From Acanthornis magna (lineage: Eukaryota; Chordata; Aves; Passeriformes; Acanthizidae): 64,000 nucleotides of DNA. The position numbers and the translations under genes were made by a program. The DNA is taken from assembly GCA_036785705.1 (NCBI GenBank), contig JAWUZG010000084.1, positions 4,957,001 to 5,021,000 on the forward strand, written 5' to 3'. Every line of letters starts with the position of its first letter. Within the stretch, counting starts at the first letter, position 1. The notes under the pieces are model-generated. The model saw nothing but the letters and a program-made list of their open reading frames with translations, was not told the origin of the DNA and did not search any database. Shown here piece by piece: positions 22,111 to 37,362 of the stretch.

Positions 22111-25100
22111 TTCCCCCTTCTTAGTAGCACACCCATGTGGTGTCTCAGACGCTCCTCCCAGGTTTGGATTTGTCTGTAGCTCTAAGTATAAAGTTTCAAA
22201 CAGTATGGAAGGAAAGAAAAAACAGGAAAGAAAAAGGCTGGTTCTGGAAAGAGAACCCAACAGAATTAAACAACCTCCAAAAATCCTAGCTCGTGCTCTT
22301 CTATCAGTGAAGCAGATAAATACGTGTTTCAAGGGCACGTAGTCACATGGGAAGGCCTTATGGATAGAAGTATGGAACACCTTCATAGCAGAAAAGGAAA
22401 AATGGATCAAAACCAAAGCAACCCATGTAACTTCCAGGAATCAAACCTGTTTAGACCAGCTGTGCTACGGATGAAGTATTTCCCTCCTTAGCAGGGGACT
22501 GGTATATACCTGTAGTGATACAGCTCAAGGTCTAGCTCACAGTTCCACAGAACAGCCACTGGAGACATCACCAGAACCAGCATCCTGATTATCCAGCTGA
22601 CCCTCAGCCACAGGAGATGCCATTTCTCCTCACATCTCAAGACTGTGTGCCTCTCTACCTATCCAGTGAATCCCAGCTGCAAGAGTGTTTCAACAAAGCT
22701 TGCTAGTTTGCAACCATTACTGAAGGCTTGATCTAGTATAAGCTTCTCTTCAGCCAAGATTAGACCCTTTGAGCTCTTATTCTTTGAAGTGAGCTTATGT
22801 TGGCCTGTTCGCATATTTCATTCTGGGCAGCCATCAAAAGGAAACATCACAAGGGAACTAATCAAGCCCTTGTGAAAAGGTGGTGATGCACACTCTTGGA
22901 AATCAGTACTAACACGCTGCTGTTACCAAAGGAATTTGGCCTGCTTCAATAATCAATCTGCCAGCACATGCACTCCTCAGGTTTCAAGAAACTGCTCCCA
23001 CAGAGAAAACAGAAAGGGACCTGCCTTTCTTGGAAGGCCAGGTTTGAACAGATTTATGAAACCCCTACACGTGAAACAAACTGTAGCCTCTCTACAAACT
23101 ACGGGAACCAACATCACCACATACTGCATATAACTCTCAGTGCTGCACTAATTCCTAAGCACAGCCACAGTACACAGAATGAGACTGAACTAGCACTTCA
23201 GGTGTGTCAACCTAGAGCAGAAGCCACTGAATTCTTCTTCGGAGCTCTGCAAACTTTTTACTGGGAGCCTTCTGACATTCTGAGATCACCACAGATGTCC
23301 TAGGAACACATCTTCATATTTCACCTCAAATGTCAACATGGATACAAGAGGGTTTTACAAAAAAGTGTAGCTGCCACACAACATCTGTAAGGTAACAGTT
23401 GATCTCCTACAAAGAGAAAATTACAGTAAGAATAACACCTGGCTCTATCTATCAATGAAAGATCCACTCTCAATCAGCACACTCCTTCACGCCTTTAGTT
23501 GTCTTATTTCAACAGGTCCTGATGATGAATCAATCCAGATTGATTTCACTGGAAATGGATACAGCCAAAATGGAATAAAAATCAGCAATTATGGGAACAG
23601 CTGCTTGTAGAAAAAGGGCTGAGCTCAATATCAGAAGTGGTTTAATTACCTAAACAAACCCAACAAACCCAAACCAATATATTTTAAGACAATACTTCAG
23701 AAACATTCAGTATCGCACCACAGAATTTCTGTAATATAATATATAGAACAAAATAATTATATTTTACATTTAAAATAGGGTCTACTAATGCCAAGTGCAG
23801 GTAAAGTAACTTCACAAAATTATGTTGGGATGTGACATTCAATATTCCTTTATTCCAGTCCTTCAGAAGACTTTGTGTGTGTGTGAGAAGAAACAAGGTA
23901 GTATATTTTCAAGCCTGGGGAGGATGAGAAGACTTAAAATTAATAGACAACAGAAACTTTAAGTCCTTTGGGCCAGTTATTTCAATCTACTCATCTGACA
24001 TTAAAATCAATTTCTTTTAGTAATGACAGACCCACAGTTAGAGTTGAAAAGACCAAACCCAGACAAAACAAATGAAATCTACTCCCTCAATTACTGCAAT
24101 ATAAACTTCGCTGAAGTCCTGAGTTTCCAAGCCAGGTCCAGCCTCTGAAGAGTCAAGGACTGTTTCACAACCACTGAATGCAATGCTTGCTTACCAACCC
24201 TAAGCCATCCAATGGATTTGGAGGGGGTGGGGACAGGGCAGGGGGTGTGAAAGACAGGAAAATCCATTCTACCATGTAGGTAAATCAATTATCCAACATT
24301 AATGGGCTTCAAGGAAAAACCCAATCAAAGTTGATTTCTATACTAGCTTATGTACTTCCAGCATGCTTTGATCAGAAACACACATCCAAACCCACAAAAC
24401 AACAAAAACCTTCTCAATTGAGGAGGCAGTGGTTCTGTGAAGTCTCCCAAGTTGTACACATTCTTCTGATCTGTCAACAACATAAGATGCACTGTAGAAT
24501 AGACTTCAAAGCCAAAATTTTTAGAAGATTAGAAATTTCTCTGTAAGAGGACTATACACAGCCTGGACTGACATTTCTGGAGCAGGAGAAGCACACAAGA
24601 TAACAAGTAGGTAAGCTACTTAACTCATTTCCCATGTTACACAAACAGTGGGAATTTACAATCAGTGCCTCTGTAACGCACAGCTGGGAATGCCTCCTTT
24701 TTGCACTTGCAGTCCAAAAGATGCAGCATTTTGTTTCAAGATTTCATCCAACTCCTAAACATGAGCACCAGTTCACAGCAGACAGATGTTTTAGATACAG
24801 GTTCTAAAGACTTCAATTAGTGAAACCGAACAAGTAAGTTTCATATAGTTAAATGCACATCTTCTAATTTAGAGATGATCAGTAAAGCCCAACTGTACAC
24901 TGTAACTATTAATATTACTGTGATATGATCTGGGCAAATTTAATTTCCTTACTGCAGCTCAGTGAAGCTCCTGGATCCTCACAATGCAGCAAATATTCTT
25001 CCTGTAGCTCTTAATCTCAAAAGTTGTCTTTCAGTGGCAGGAAGGCAAAATCCTCTTGGAAGTTCTAAGAAATGTGTCTTTTAAATGAAACAGCAGCCTA

Positions 25101-28100
25101 GCAAAACACTTTCTCATTTATGTCAAAAGTAGAAGCTGTGTCAGCTCCCACTCTAATATTCAGCTTGTCTGATCAGTGACTTGGCACACCATGGAGCCCC
25201 TTCCAGGGCTTCTTCCTCAAGTTCAGAACTGCTGCTTGTACTTTAATACCTCTTGTAATAGGATCTCTTGACTTAATCATTTTAAGTGAGCACAAGCTTT
25301 AACTCAATTCACTCTTCTCACTGGCACAGCACTATTTTAGTACTCCATTAGTTACTCCAGCTTCCAGCCACCAAGTCCTTCTGGACCTTCTGCCAGGTTT
25401 GCTTTTTCTTCTCCCCTCCTCTTACTGCAGCATTGTAGGCATCCAAGCCAGACAAAACATTCAAGCCATGGCATGACTAATGCTACCCAAGTAATATTTT
25501 CTCACTTGACTTCTAAGGTTTATGCATTATGGGAAGTTAGCCATTTTTCAGCTAAATAGATTGAACCACTACGCATTTCTTTTAGCCTCGGAAGTGCATC
25601 TATTAAGGTGAAAATGCTAGTTTCCTGTACTTTCTTTTGAGCTGAACTACCTGGTCCAAATATTCTTAGACACAGTGCACAGAGCTGATTCTGTTTTCCA
25701 GTCGCATTATTACTATAACAAACCCAAACACATTTGGCATGTGTGAGACCTTTCATTCAGAGATCCACTGCCAAACTACAGCTAAATACTTTATATCTTC
25801 AGGGAACAAAGCATTGGAACAAGAAGGCAAAAATATCACAAGAAGGAGCAAAGACAGGTGGTTCTATTTATAGCTGATACTTTCATTTCCAGTTTTTGCA
25901 TATTCCCTCTGGTCCTGCTGAATTTCATCTCTGGCTGGAAGAAGCCATCCCTGCTCTCAGCACTCTGCCAGCCTGACAAAGCAAAGCCAACAGGCTGTCA
26001 CTTTCCCTTCCATCCTAAAGTAAGCCCTGGGAAAAGGAAGAAACTCTCACCCTGCCTGGAACCAAGCTGGGGTATTCCTCATTCTGGCTGCCTCTCTACC
26101 ATTTCCTCTAGGACACATGTCCCCAGCAGGTTCATTTTTCCCCACTGGTTTCTTACAAGCTCTTTTGGATTCCACACAAAATCAGCTGTCAAACACAGAT
26201 GCATCACATCCACATTAGCACCAATATTTCTTCTTTCAGACTATCTCAGTACTAGAGGAGAGGCTCAACTTCATTTTTGTTCTCCCACTATACCAGTGGG
26301 TTTTGGATAGGAGGGCATCACAGCTTTTTGTTAAGTGTACAAATGGGAGTGTGCAAAAAAACCCACATTCCAGAGACCATACAGTGATGGCATAGCTACT
26401 GTACATGTTAACAAAGTTTGTGTGGAAATAGAAATTTACAACTTGAAATTATTGACAAATCTCCAGTTTTAAGAAAACATCTCCCTACAAATGCACCTGC
26501 AAATGGCTACAGCTACCTCCCTGTGCACCTGGAGTCCCTCTGTTGGTGGAGCAACAATAAACACTGACATAAATAAGCTCAGCAGGTTCCTTTCCTGAAA
26601 TCCCACTATTTGCCAGTTGAGTCCAAGTCAAAGGAGTGAAACCCTGACACTGCAACAACTTAGCACTTGCATGTTTTATGGAAAACAGGTAAAGAAACAA
26701 ACATGAAAAAAAGATACACGTGTCATTTTCAGTCTTGTTCAATGCTTCAGAGGTAACAATGCCACCCATTCCTGAAATCCAGGTTTTTAAAGGAGCCATT
26801 TGCTGCTAAGGCTGAGAAAGGTGGCATTTCCTAGCTATGACAGCTCACACTGGGGCATTATCCCACACTCTGCCCTTCAGAGAGAGCCACATAAAGCAGC
26901 TGGAAGCACAGCCACAGAGAACACTGAGAAGTAGGGCAAGCTCCCAAGGCCCCCTGGGCCAGCACTAATATTGACACAGCACATTAGGAGCAGAATTGCT
27001 GTAGCTGACGGCTCCCTGTCCAGCCAAGAGCAGTGCCTAGGGCTGCAATGGAACAAGGCAAGGGATGGCAGGGCAGCCTCCCCAGTTTCCAGTGACAACG
27101 AAAGCACAATGACAACCAAAGAAGTCCTCTAGCAGGACATTAAAAGTAAAGTTAGATGTCTCATTGTACCATATACTGAATGTTTAAGTGAATACTCTCG
27201 GCTTCAACTACAGCACTAGCTACTTTTTACACTTCCTTCTCTCTTATGGATAAACTGGAATTTCTCTGCAATGTGATATGTGTTCAAGGTGAGCCCCAAA
27301 CACCCTAGAATGAGCACTTCTCTAAAGCTAGCATAAAGGGCAATTTGGGGTTTGAGGCTTCGTAATTACAGCATTCAAAGGAAGACTTGATTGAGCAAAT
27401 CCAGTGCAAATTAAAGGAAAAACCAGCAGAATATGGCTTGAAGAAAGTTGTATTGTCTAGCTCAGGATCAGCATGAGTTACTGCTGAAAACCTCACAGCA
27501 AAGTTTCACAGAACAGCTGCTACAACATCTTAGTGCCAAAGGGATGGCTTTACTTCCTTTTTTATTCTCTTGTCACTCTTCCCCCAGATTGCCCTTCCAG
27601 TACTCCAGCAGAGACTTTTATAAAGTCCCTAGAGCCTGTCTGTACAGTGTGTTGAATTCATCAGGCTGAATAATAACTTGAGAGAAAGCACAGTCTTCTT
27701 TGGGGTTAGAAATCTCAACTGTCTTGCTGAAAGGTCAGATGATACCCAGAAGCAGCTCAAAGCAAGGGGAGGAAACATGCCAGAGAAGGGGAATGGGAAG
27801 AATTGTCCCATTCAACCACAGCTAAGTGGTTAAAATATCCCTGTTACAGCCTTTCTGCACTTTCAAGATATTTACAGCATTCCCAAAGGATTTGTTTTCA
27901 ACATGCAAATTCCCCCATGGTTTGAGCAAGACAAGGTATGCTGAAACCTTTCTACTGATCCACATCTGTGGATCATCTGTGACATTTTCTCTGCTCTTTT
28001 GTGAATGACAAGTTACAAATATATAGACACAGTAAAAGAGTATTTCTATCCACTCTGCAGTCACCGCTGCAGTGGGAGTATAAGCTTTATTTTCCTGAGA

Positions 28101-30170
28101 AAGGCCTAGAGCAATAGGAAAGCCCTTTCCAGAAATGGCTGATACAACATACTCCTTTGTCGTGCCTCTGTACATTCATGCTAATGTTGAGAACCACCAA
28201 ATTTCCAAACCTGGGACATTCAGCAGCCAGAGACACAGCTGGATACAAGCCTCAGATGTGCCTTTTCCAGACAGGCTTTTCAATCTATGATTTCTAATTT
28301 AAATCAACAGTCAAGTTTGAATGTGTGCTTTTACATTACAACCGAAACTGAAGAAGATTTAAAATTGCTGCTGTATTTGGAACAAAGACTCATGTTCTCA
28401 ATTCATGACAGCCCTTTATAAAGGCAGAGGAATGATTAGGGAACACCAGCAGTTCACTTAATGGGATCCTTATGCTATGCAGACATCTCAACCATAACAA
28501 AAATTAAAAATAATGGAAATGGAAGTGGGGAAGAACAGTGTGTGATGCACACAGATACAGAAAAACTCAAGAGATAAAAAATCCAAGACCAAACATGGGC
28601 AACTGAGGAAGAAAACCTGTTCGGGAAAAAAACCCAACACAACAAACCACAGACACCCACCCCAAAAAAGGACTCTTTATAAAACTGAAGGCTGCATGCT
28701 TGATTTTTTTTTTTGTGCTTGACTCAAAGATCCATCCATGCAACAACCTCCTTCCCCTCCTAATGAAGAAGGGATGCAACACAGAGGAAAGGGACATCTG
28801 ACTAGCAGTTGCAACCACAAGTTTTTCCAGCCCATTGTTTTATTCCAAAAGAGAACATTCCACAACCTACGCAGACTGATCCCAGTGGACCTAGGAAAGA
28901 TCACTAGACAGTTCACATTCCTCCTCAAAAAAGCTTAAGTAGGTTTAGATGATTTTATTTCTGCAAGTAGCAGACTTGTGCCAAATATTAATAATGCAGT
29001 CCCTTAGTTACCACTTACAAATGCTCATAATTATTTACAGCTCCTGAGCAGTACGGAGGATGGCTTGGATATCATCCAACAAATCTACAGCAATTAAATT
29101 TATCAAAAAATGGAAAACTTTCTAGTTTCACTCAGTGGAACAAGACAGGCAATGAGTTCTGTTTAAGGAACACTGAAATAAACTGGTCCTTTTCAGCTTA
29201 GAAAACTGGCAGGACCAAAGTCAACAAAATCATCAAATGTCACAGGGACATCAAACAAAGGTTTGCTTGAAAGGTTCAAAACAACACAGCTCTTCCTATA
29301 AGGAGGAAGGCTGTGGAAACTCTCTGCCAGGTAACAGGAGGGCTAGAAGCTCATGTGGATTCCACAGAGAGGTAGGACCAGTCCATGGAAAGGAATTCTG
29401 CTGAGGGTTACCACCACATGTGGCCTGTGAAGTCCCTGAGCTGAAAATAACTGTGAGCCCTAATCCTACTCTTCACCAGGAGCAACTCACAGCCCTGCTG
29501 GAGACAGGACTTTACAGAAACTGGGTCTTCATTATGGCACACAACGGTCTCTCTTGCCTTCTTTCGCTATTAGCAAAAGAACATTATCTCCATTTCTAAG
29601 TATTCAGAGAAACTTCTATTTACAAGTATGATATACATGGAATACTCATAGGGAAAGTGTGAAAGATACAACATCTTCAAAAAACCCTTCCAGGTCAACT
29701 CTGTTTTGGGTTAACTCACCTGCTATTATCACCCTACCACCACTCAGCACCAGGCGGAACATTTGAACTGAATCAGTACACATTATGAGTTTAGCAAAAC
29801 AGTTTGTAAAAGCTTAGGTTATTAGAAAAAAAACAGTCTAATACAGGAACCCAGGTTTATATGCTCAGTGTCTGCTTTCATAAGTGGAATTTCAAATCCA
29901 GTTTGAACAGCTGAACTCCTCTGCAGCACCCAGAAACAACAGCACCGAGCAGGGAACCACATAAAAGTCGGCAGGCACAAACCACCCAAAACAAACACTC
30001 AGAATGGCAGTCCCAAGCCTCACCTTGCCAAGCACTTCGGTCCATACACACTTCCCCACTCACCTCAAGGCTCTCCTACAGTATCAGATCTTTACTATCA
30101 TCAAGTAGAGCTCACAATTCACTTTTAAAAGAGGCCAAAGGAGCCACTAAAGCAGGCAAACTATTACTGA

Positions 30171-30235
30171 TCATAGAACCATTAAGGCTGGAAAAGACCT
30201 CCAAGATCATCAAGACCAACCTTTGACCTTTGATT
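30171..30235 (-). mobile_element. CR1 LINE 3' terminal scrap
   Basis: The reverse complement reads ggttggtcttgatgatcttg, then gaggtcttttccagccttaatggttctatga, the standard CR1 3' end. Only about 65 bases are recognisable. Confidence 0.85.
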
Positions 30236-31020
30236 ACACTTAGGGAAAAACCCAACCAGACAAACATGCTTAGAACAGAAAGGAATCACATATTTCAGAG
30301 GATCATGTACTAAACAATATATATAAAGAGTTCTGGCTTTTCTCAGAGTCTTATTTTTCTGCAATGTTCACTTCAGTCTCATGCACTATTTTGCCCTGAC
30401 TTTAATAGAGAAATACATACCACTTTGTATGTTTGTTTTCTTCAGTCCCTCATCTGATGCTCAACTGAAATGTTTTTTAAGGATATCTGCTAAAGTCCCT
30501 TCAGCTGTCTTCAAAGGTTCTGTCCCTCTCTTCCACATGCATTGAGTTTATTTGTTGTCCCGAAAGGTACAAGCTTAAATTTATAATCAATAAATTCTGA
30601 AGTAACTGACTAAATACAAAATATTTACCCTGAGTAACTTAACTGACAAATGTAAAGGTACTTTCATTGTCTTCATGTTAAATCACTCCATCTTTGTTTT
30701 CCTGAGTATTAGCTCCTCAGGTTTCTCTCCCTTTTGTCCCCCTCAAGTATTAATGCTCAAATTTTTCTCCTCACACAAATTAAAAAAAAAAAAAAACAAA
30801 TTAAAAGTTGATATTCTTATTTCAAAATAAAGAATTGTTGCATTTTGCTCCCTTTCATTATTAAGATTACAGACCAAAAGTGAGGTTTGCTTTGCTCTTA
30901 GTTTTGCTGAGCAAAACTTGTGGATACTATGTTTTATCTGTGCTTTATAGAGTAACAACATGAGAACCCCCTGTAGTATTTTTAACCTTTTCACTTGTTT
31001 TGCTGCAAGAGTCGCTGTAG

Positions 31021-31055
31021 CAAGTCTCTGCTCCAAGTCTCTGCTCCAAGTCTCT
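31021..31055. repeat. 13-bp tandem repeat, about 2.7 copies
   Basis: The unit caagtctctgctc is repeated exactly twice and then followed by a partial third copy, in the BMAL1 5'UTR intron. Confidence 0.9.
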
Positions 31056-34000
31056 CCAGCCCTCCCTCTCCTTCTCAGCCTGGTGAAAGCTGTATGTCCT
31101 TCCACTTCCTTCTACTCAAACACTGAGTGTCACACAGATAAGCAGGCAAGTTTTATCTTAACACTGATACGAGATTCATTCATAACTGTTCCCTCGTACA
31201 ATCATGTGTTCTGCTCTCCTCTGCTGCAACAGGAGGCAACCTCATCTACTGTTTTATAGGGCACACTGATATGCTGTAATTCAGGCCAAAGTTTACTTTA
31301 CAAAGATATCCTGGAAGAACTGGTGTGTTGTAAGAACCCACCTCCCACCTTTTCTGTTCCAAGCTTAGTTCCTCTCGTTCCTAACTTCCAACTTCTCTAG
31401 CCTGAATTTCACTAGGTCACCTATCTGCTATGAAACCTCATTTCATTTTCTCCTACCAGATAACATTATGAGCTCATTAACTGAAGGATTAATCCAGTGA
31501 ATTGCTTTTTCCTCCTTTAAGTAAGTTTAGTTGTGTTCCTTTTATCTGATACCGAAAGTTTATGTTCGCAAAACAGTTCATTCCTTAACCTCTTTTCAGT
31601 TTTCTATTCACACTTTATCAAGTCCAGGAAAGTATTAGAGTTATCACCTAATTAACATCCTACATAGATCAACCTACCTTTGAGTCCAGTTTGATATCCT
31701 TGTTTACCAAGGCACAGATTCTTTTGTGCACCTCTCTAATGCTGCCATGGGACCCGCCAGTCAATAAAGTCCTTCCACCCTCAGTCACTTCCTCTTGGAA
31801 GTGTGACATACAGAAACAGGACTATTGGCTGCTAGTTAGAAAGGGCACATGTATTTCTCAAGCAAGCCAAGTGGAAATTGCCAGAACCAATGCTACTGAC
31901 TAATCCTTGCTCAGATCACACACAGTAACTATGAATCAGTTTGATAGCTAAGTTAATACTGGGTTAGGTGGATTTTTACAGCATAGCACAGATTCCTCTT
32001 TGGGAGATTCATGGGACAGAATTCACACTTTTTTATTAGTTCAGAAGTTGCAAATCTAACCTTTTAATCCTTTGTAAATGCAAGTTTTTAACCTCTTGGC
32101 TTCAGTATTCAGCTGGGTGCACCCACACAGCACTAGGTGCTTACCTAACCCCATAGTGAACCCTTCAGAGATCCAAAACAGATTAAAACTAATCCTGTAA
32201 AGAAGTATTTTTTTAAAAAGCTACAAGTCTGAGTAGATCATGATAAAGCGATTCCAGAAGTCAAACAGGTACCAGCACTGTGCAATGGAGGGGAGAGACA
32301 ATGATCTCACCAGAGAGTGTCCATATAACTTCCCTTGCAAACACACACCTGAATGTTGGAACACACAGGTAAACTCCTAAAGGGAGATTACAGCAAAAGT
32401 GACCCTACAAAGCCTCCACTGTAATAGAAGCATTCAAGAAACACTCTGCAATGCATTTCTTTTGTTTGTGAGCTGCTGCTTTGGATAAATATACCCCTTT
32501 TCTAGAAGGCTGTTTCATCAACACCCAAGTGAAATCCCTCTCCAATCCACAGGAGCACAGTCAAGAAAGAACCTGGATGAATGTTATTCCAGTTAGGTTT
32601 AAGAAACATTGTTCTGTGTTGGGATGGCACATGAAACCATCAAATCTAACTGCACTGAGATGACTGATGACTACAGCCTGAACAGCAGGAATGTGAAAAC
32701 TACAGAGATAAAAGCAGAACACAACACAAGGAGCCACCAGGGAGTAAGTGACCAGCCCTTTGGAGGGTGGAAAACAAGGAAAAGCTTGCATGTGGAAATG
32801 ATTGTGATGAGTACACTTCTGGAAGGATGTGTGGAAAACAGAGCTACACCATAAGGAATGACTGAAGAGAAGCTCACCCGCTGCTGCCAAACAAAGGCTC
32901 GGCCAAATTCCGTCATAGGGAGGAGTTAAAGGGGATCTGCTGGGTTGTATTTAGAGGTGAAAAACTGTAATCTGTCACTACAACATTCAATTAGGTTTGC
33001 TAGAAAGGGAAATCAAAGTTAGCTGTACTTATCCCTAATGTCTCTCCTTTAAGCTAATGCATCAAGATTCTTCTAGGTGTTGGAATGGTAGGAAAGTTTC
33101 TTTTTCTGCTTCCTGAAAGTCTTTGAAATCCACTTGCCAGCCACTCCTCCAGGCAAACCTGAGAGCTTGTACCAATATTATTCTGTGACCTGGCTGCCAA
33201 CACAGCATCGCTCCAAAACATCGTCATCGCCACAAAACACACACGCACGAAAGAGCAAACAAAGCACTCACAGAAGTGAGACAAAAGGACAGAAAGCCAT
33301 GCACAGGCAATTCTAAGGGTGAATTCTTGTGTGTCTGTAAATAAAGTCAGAGGCCAGCTAAGACACCAGTTACCAGGTTTTCTAAAGTCACTAAACAAAA
33401 TTCAGCAGAAAATGGAAAAACAGGGCTCATTGACAAATAACAGAAACCAGTACTTTTCCGGGTTTGTCAAAAGACACCATCATTCCAGTATGTTTGGAGC
33501 TACAGGAAACTAGCAAACCATTCCTAAATGGAAATATCCTAAATCTAGAGGACAAGTCGGATGAGTGACCAAATATTTGTTTTAAAAAATAAGAAGTACG
33601 CATTTGAAACCTGTGCCAAAGAAAGTAGATTACACAAGTGTTACAGCACACCATGAATGAATCCATGGAGGCTTAACCACTTGCCTGAGCAAATCCTGTT
33701 CTAAAAGGCACGTTCATTTTGCCTAAAAAGAACCCAGAACTCTCTAACAGTAATTTAAGTACTTAAAGGAACTTAAAAAATCTTAAAAGGATGAACAATG
33801 ATCAATATGTTACAACACTACCTAGGTCTCTAATGAGGTATGAATAGGCACTTTTTGCTCACTTTTTTGTTACATGGAAGACTTTTTTTGGTTCTACTTC
33901 TATCCAACATGTGCAACTATTCAGTCCTTATTAGTATTCATATGGTCTAGAAAAAAATAAGCCAATTAATTTTAAGTTGAAGGCATGGATTCTCCTATTA

Positions 34001-37000
34001 TCTGCCAAGTTAAACTTTGTCTTACTTTGCATTTATAATCCAAATAAAGTTTAAAATTTTTAGTAAATCTTTTTAATAAGGGTACGTTACAGTCATAGGA
34101 AGCTTTTCATGTCACTGAACACAACCACAATTCTCCTGAACAGCTCTTTGATAAGAACATCAAGGACAAACTATGGTGCCAATATTTCTCTAAATGGAAT
34201 TCTGGGTAGATTTTAGAGAGTTCTGCTTCCAGAAAACAGAATATTTAAACAAACTGGCAGCAAGATGAGATCTACGCCAAGTTTGAGAATCATTCTTAAA
34301 CAGTAATTCAAGATTATTTTTTTTTTTAAACAGACAGGCTCGCTCCTCAAAGATAGCAGAGGTGTGCACAATTAGTAAAGTTCAAACCATGTATTGTATT
34401 GGAAAAAAAAAAATCTTCTTCCACACAGTCTCTTTGCTATATTCCATTTCCTGCAGACTTCCTGGCAAGTTTAACTGGAGGCATTGCTGGGTCTCTGCCA
34501 ATTTTACATAAATTATCAGTTTGACAACTTGGACGCAGAAGTGTTCAGCTCTGGCAAAGTCAGGTGACAGTGGTGAATGAGCTCCTGAGAGATTTGCGTA
34601 TCTAAAACACTTCTATATTTGTTCATCTGGAAACCCAGAGGCACATGGGCAAGTCAGGGGAAAGGGAAAAGAGTCAGAGGTCTGGCTGAGTTACTCTTCC
34701 TTGTTATAAAAGAAAATTTTTTTTAAATGGCACAATAAATACTGAAAAGCTCCACTGTATAGCTCCAGAGATGAAAGTAAGAAGCTGCTTATTTTTCTGG
34801 CTTCTGGGTTTCAGTATCAAAGCCAGATTTTTTTCATCAAATTTTTATGTAGATTTATGAAAGAAATGACCCAACACAGCTTAATCCAAAAATATTCTCT
34901 CACAAAGCCTCTTCTTCCACATCAAGGCTGCAGTGTAACACATTTAAAACAGCACTCTTCACACTTCCTGCCTCTCCCACCTCTCCTGCAGGACTACTCA
35001 GTTCCTGAGCTGTTTCCTAACATACAAAAGCAGAAATGTTTATGAAGCCACAAGTTGTATGGGATCGGTAATCTCAAATCAATCTTCTGGGGAAAATACT
35101 TAGCTTTGAGACACAGCAGACTCCCCAGGCCTGGATCTTCACCCTAACAGAAAGGCCACCATGGAGCAGAGGGACAGGATACACAAATGGAAATCCTTAG
35201 CCAGGAAGGAGTTGGAGCACTGATGGAGGCTACATTGTCCATGGCAACTCAGTTCAAACTATGAATTCAGCCAGCTGTCCATGGATGATGCAAAGGATTC
35301 ATGTGTCATTATAAGAGAAATTGCTGGAAACCAAAACCAGGTAATTCTTTTTGGCCATGGGATTTTGTCCTGTCAAAGTATCTAACGATCCTGCCCTGAA
35401 CAGTGGCATTTCCCACATGGGTCCTTGAAAATCTGCAAAAAACCATCAGTCAGACCAGAATTCTTGGGAGGAACACACATAGAAAGGAGACAGTCAGAAA
35501 ACCTGCACAATGGCATCAGCTGTATGCAATTGTTAACATTTGCTCTAAGATGGTCAATTGATAATCTCCACCAGGAATGGGAATGTAGAAAGTTTCTACA
35601 ACAGCTGACTGTAGTAATCTTCTCCTCTGTTGGGTTTTTTTTCCCCTCATCATTTTATTCTTGATAATGACAAAAACTTTAGAGTAAGACAAAGAGCCAC
35701 CCCAGCTAAGAAAATAAAGCAGACATTTGCTATAGAAGAGTCTCGTGGCCAAGTCAGATAAATTAGGACAGAAATTACCTCATTCAACAAATAATGCCAA
35801 GTACAGTAATTGAGATCTCGTTATTGCCAGCTGGGATATCTTAAACAGACTGAACTAGATTTTAAAATGCTGTAGTAGGGAAATGCCCATCTTTCTTCAG
35901 ACTGTTTCCTGGCCAGACAAGCTGACCCAAGTTGCACATGTCTCAGATGGAAAAATAGATTTATATAAAAGCCCTAAAATTCCTAACAGAAGTCAAACAG
36001 AAAATCGCAATACAAACCCAAACTAGCATAAACTGTTATATCTGTCTATTTAAAATAGAAATAGCCTATTGCTGGCCTTGTATTTCTAAGATACAAATAA
36101 CTTCTAGTACTTCTAGAATTTGGACCCAAACTGCATAGCAAGCATTTGACAACATTTTTAGCAGGTTCTTCTTTAATTACAGCACACTTACAGCAATTCC
36201 AATGTTTTTATGTGACAAGTCCCCCTAAGAAGCCACTGACTTGACAGGTTTCTAAAATAAACTACAACATTCAGAGGCTGGTTTGGTCATTGCAGTGAAA
36301 AAATATTTTAAAATAAGAAAAGAAGGAGAAACTCTATAAAAACAGAAAGAAAATAACACTGTTTGTAAAAGAAACTTCCAAGCCATTGGGTATAGATTAA
36401 AACTACAGTAAAACATTACTCTAGGACAGCAAATTTGACTAATATTCTGGGGCTTTATCAGATTGTTAAGGAAAAAAAATCCAGTTCTAGGTATCAGAGC
36501 CTTCTAAGATCACAAACGTAAGTAAATTTCTGGATTTATGAATTTGGGCAATATCCTCACTATAACACAAAAATATTCTTAAGTGTGTTGAGGGCACAGT
36601 GTTAACACTGACTTTTTTCCATTAACTCATTGAATTAATTTCATCAATAACAAACCAATTTGCAAATGCAAATGTCAAGATTACATGAAACGCCTTGGCA
36701 ACAAAGCACATTGGGAAAGGGAGCAGAGGAATAAATAGGCCTCCTGGTTTTAGTTAACAATTCTAGAACTTCAAACTGGAAACCCCAACGTGGTCAAAAC
36801 AAAGTCAAAAAGTATAAACCTCCAAAACAAACATCTGGTTTTTTTGCAATGTATTCTGGACCACAGATTCTGTCCCTGAAAAATGACCACGCCATTCAAG
36901 TCTATGAGTAAAATAAATATTATTTTACAAGGTTATACAAAAACTAATAAGCCAGTACCCAAACTGCAGCAGAAAGCCCAAAACTCAAAGAAATTTAAAA

Positions 37001-37307
37001 TACAATTATCAGAGGTCCTTGAGTGAAAGATAAAAATATCAGTAAAACTCAGACCAAAGCCAACTTGCTGTCACTCTCTATGACTAGAATAAACACCCAC
37101 AACATAAAGGATAAAAGTTTTGGTATTTTAACAGATCATTTTACTTCAAATTGGAATAGAAGTCCTAAATTTCATAATGGTCCAAGAAAAATCCACCGAC
37201 AACAAAGAAATCCATTCACAAGAAGTTAAGGAATAAAAAACCCAACCAAACCAGTTCAAGGATATTACAAAACTAACAGCTTTAGAGACAGAAAAAAAAT
37301 TCTTACC

Positions 37308-37362
37308 AAAAAAAAAAAAAAAAAAAAAATTTAAAAAAAAAAAAAAAAGAGAGAGAGAGAAA
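37308..37362. repeat. Poly-A and (GA)n simple repeat
   Basis: Two A runs of 22 and 16 bases separated by ttt, followed by about six GA units, in the BMAL1 5'UTR intron. It may be the remnant of a retroposed tail, but no element was recognised beside it. Confidence 0.9.

Noticed and set aside
23068..23073. CACGTG E-boxes here and at 26717, 49664 and 58215
   Set aside because: A 6-base motif is expected many times in 64 kb. These copies have no other clock motif beside them.
25858..26310. 150-codon plus-strand open frame
   Set aside because: No domain, no codon bias, no splice or promoter context, antisense within a BMAL1 intron. Treated as chance.
29140..29520. Stretch resembling an old LINE tail (aaggaggaaggctgtggaaactctctgccagg)
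   Set aside because: The resemblance to CR1/L2-like tails is too weak to call by eye, and there is no terminal repeat.
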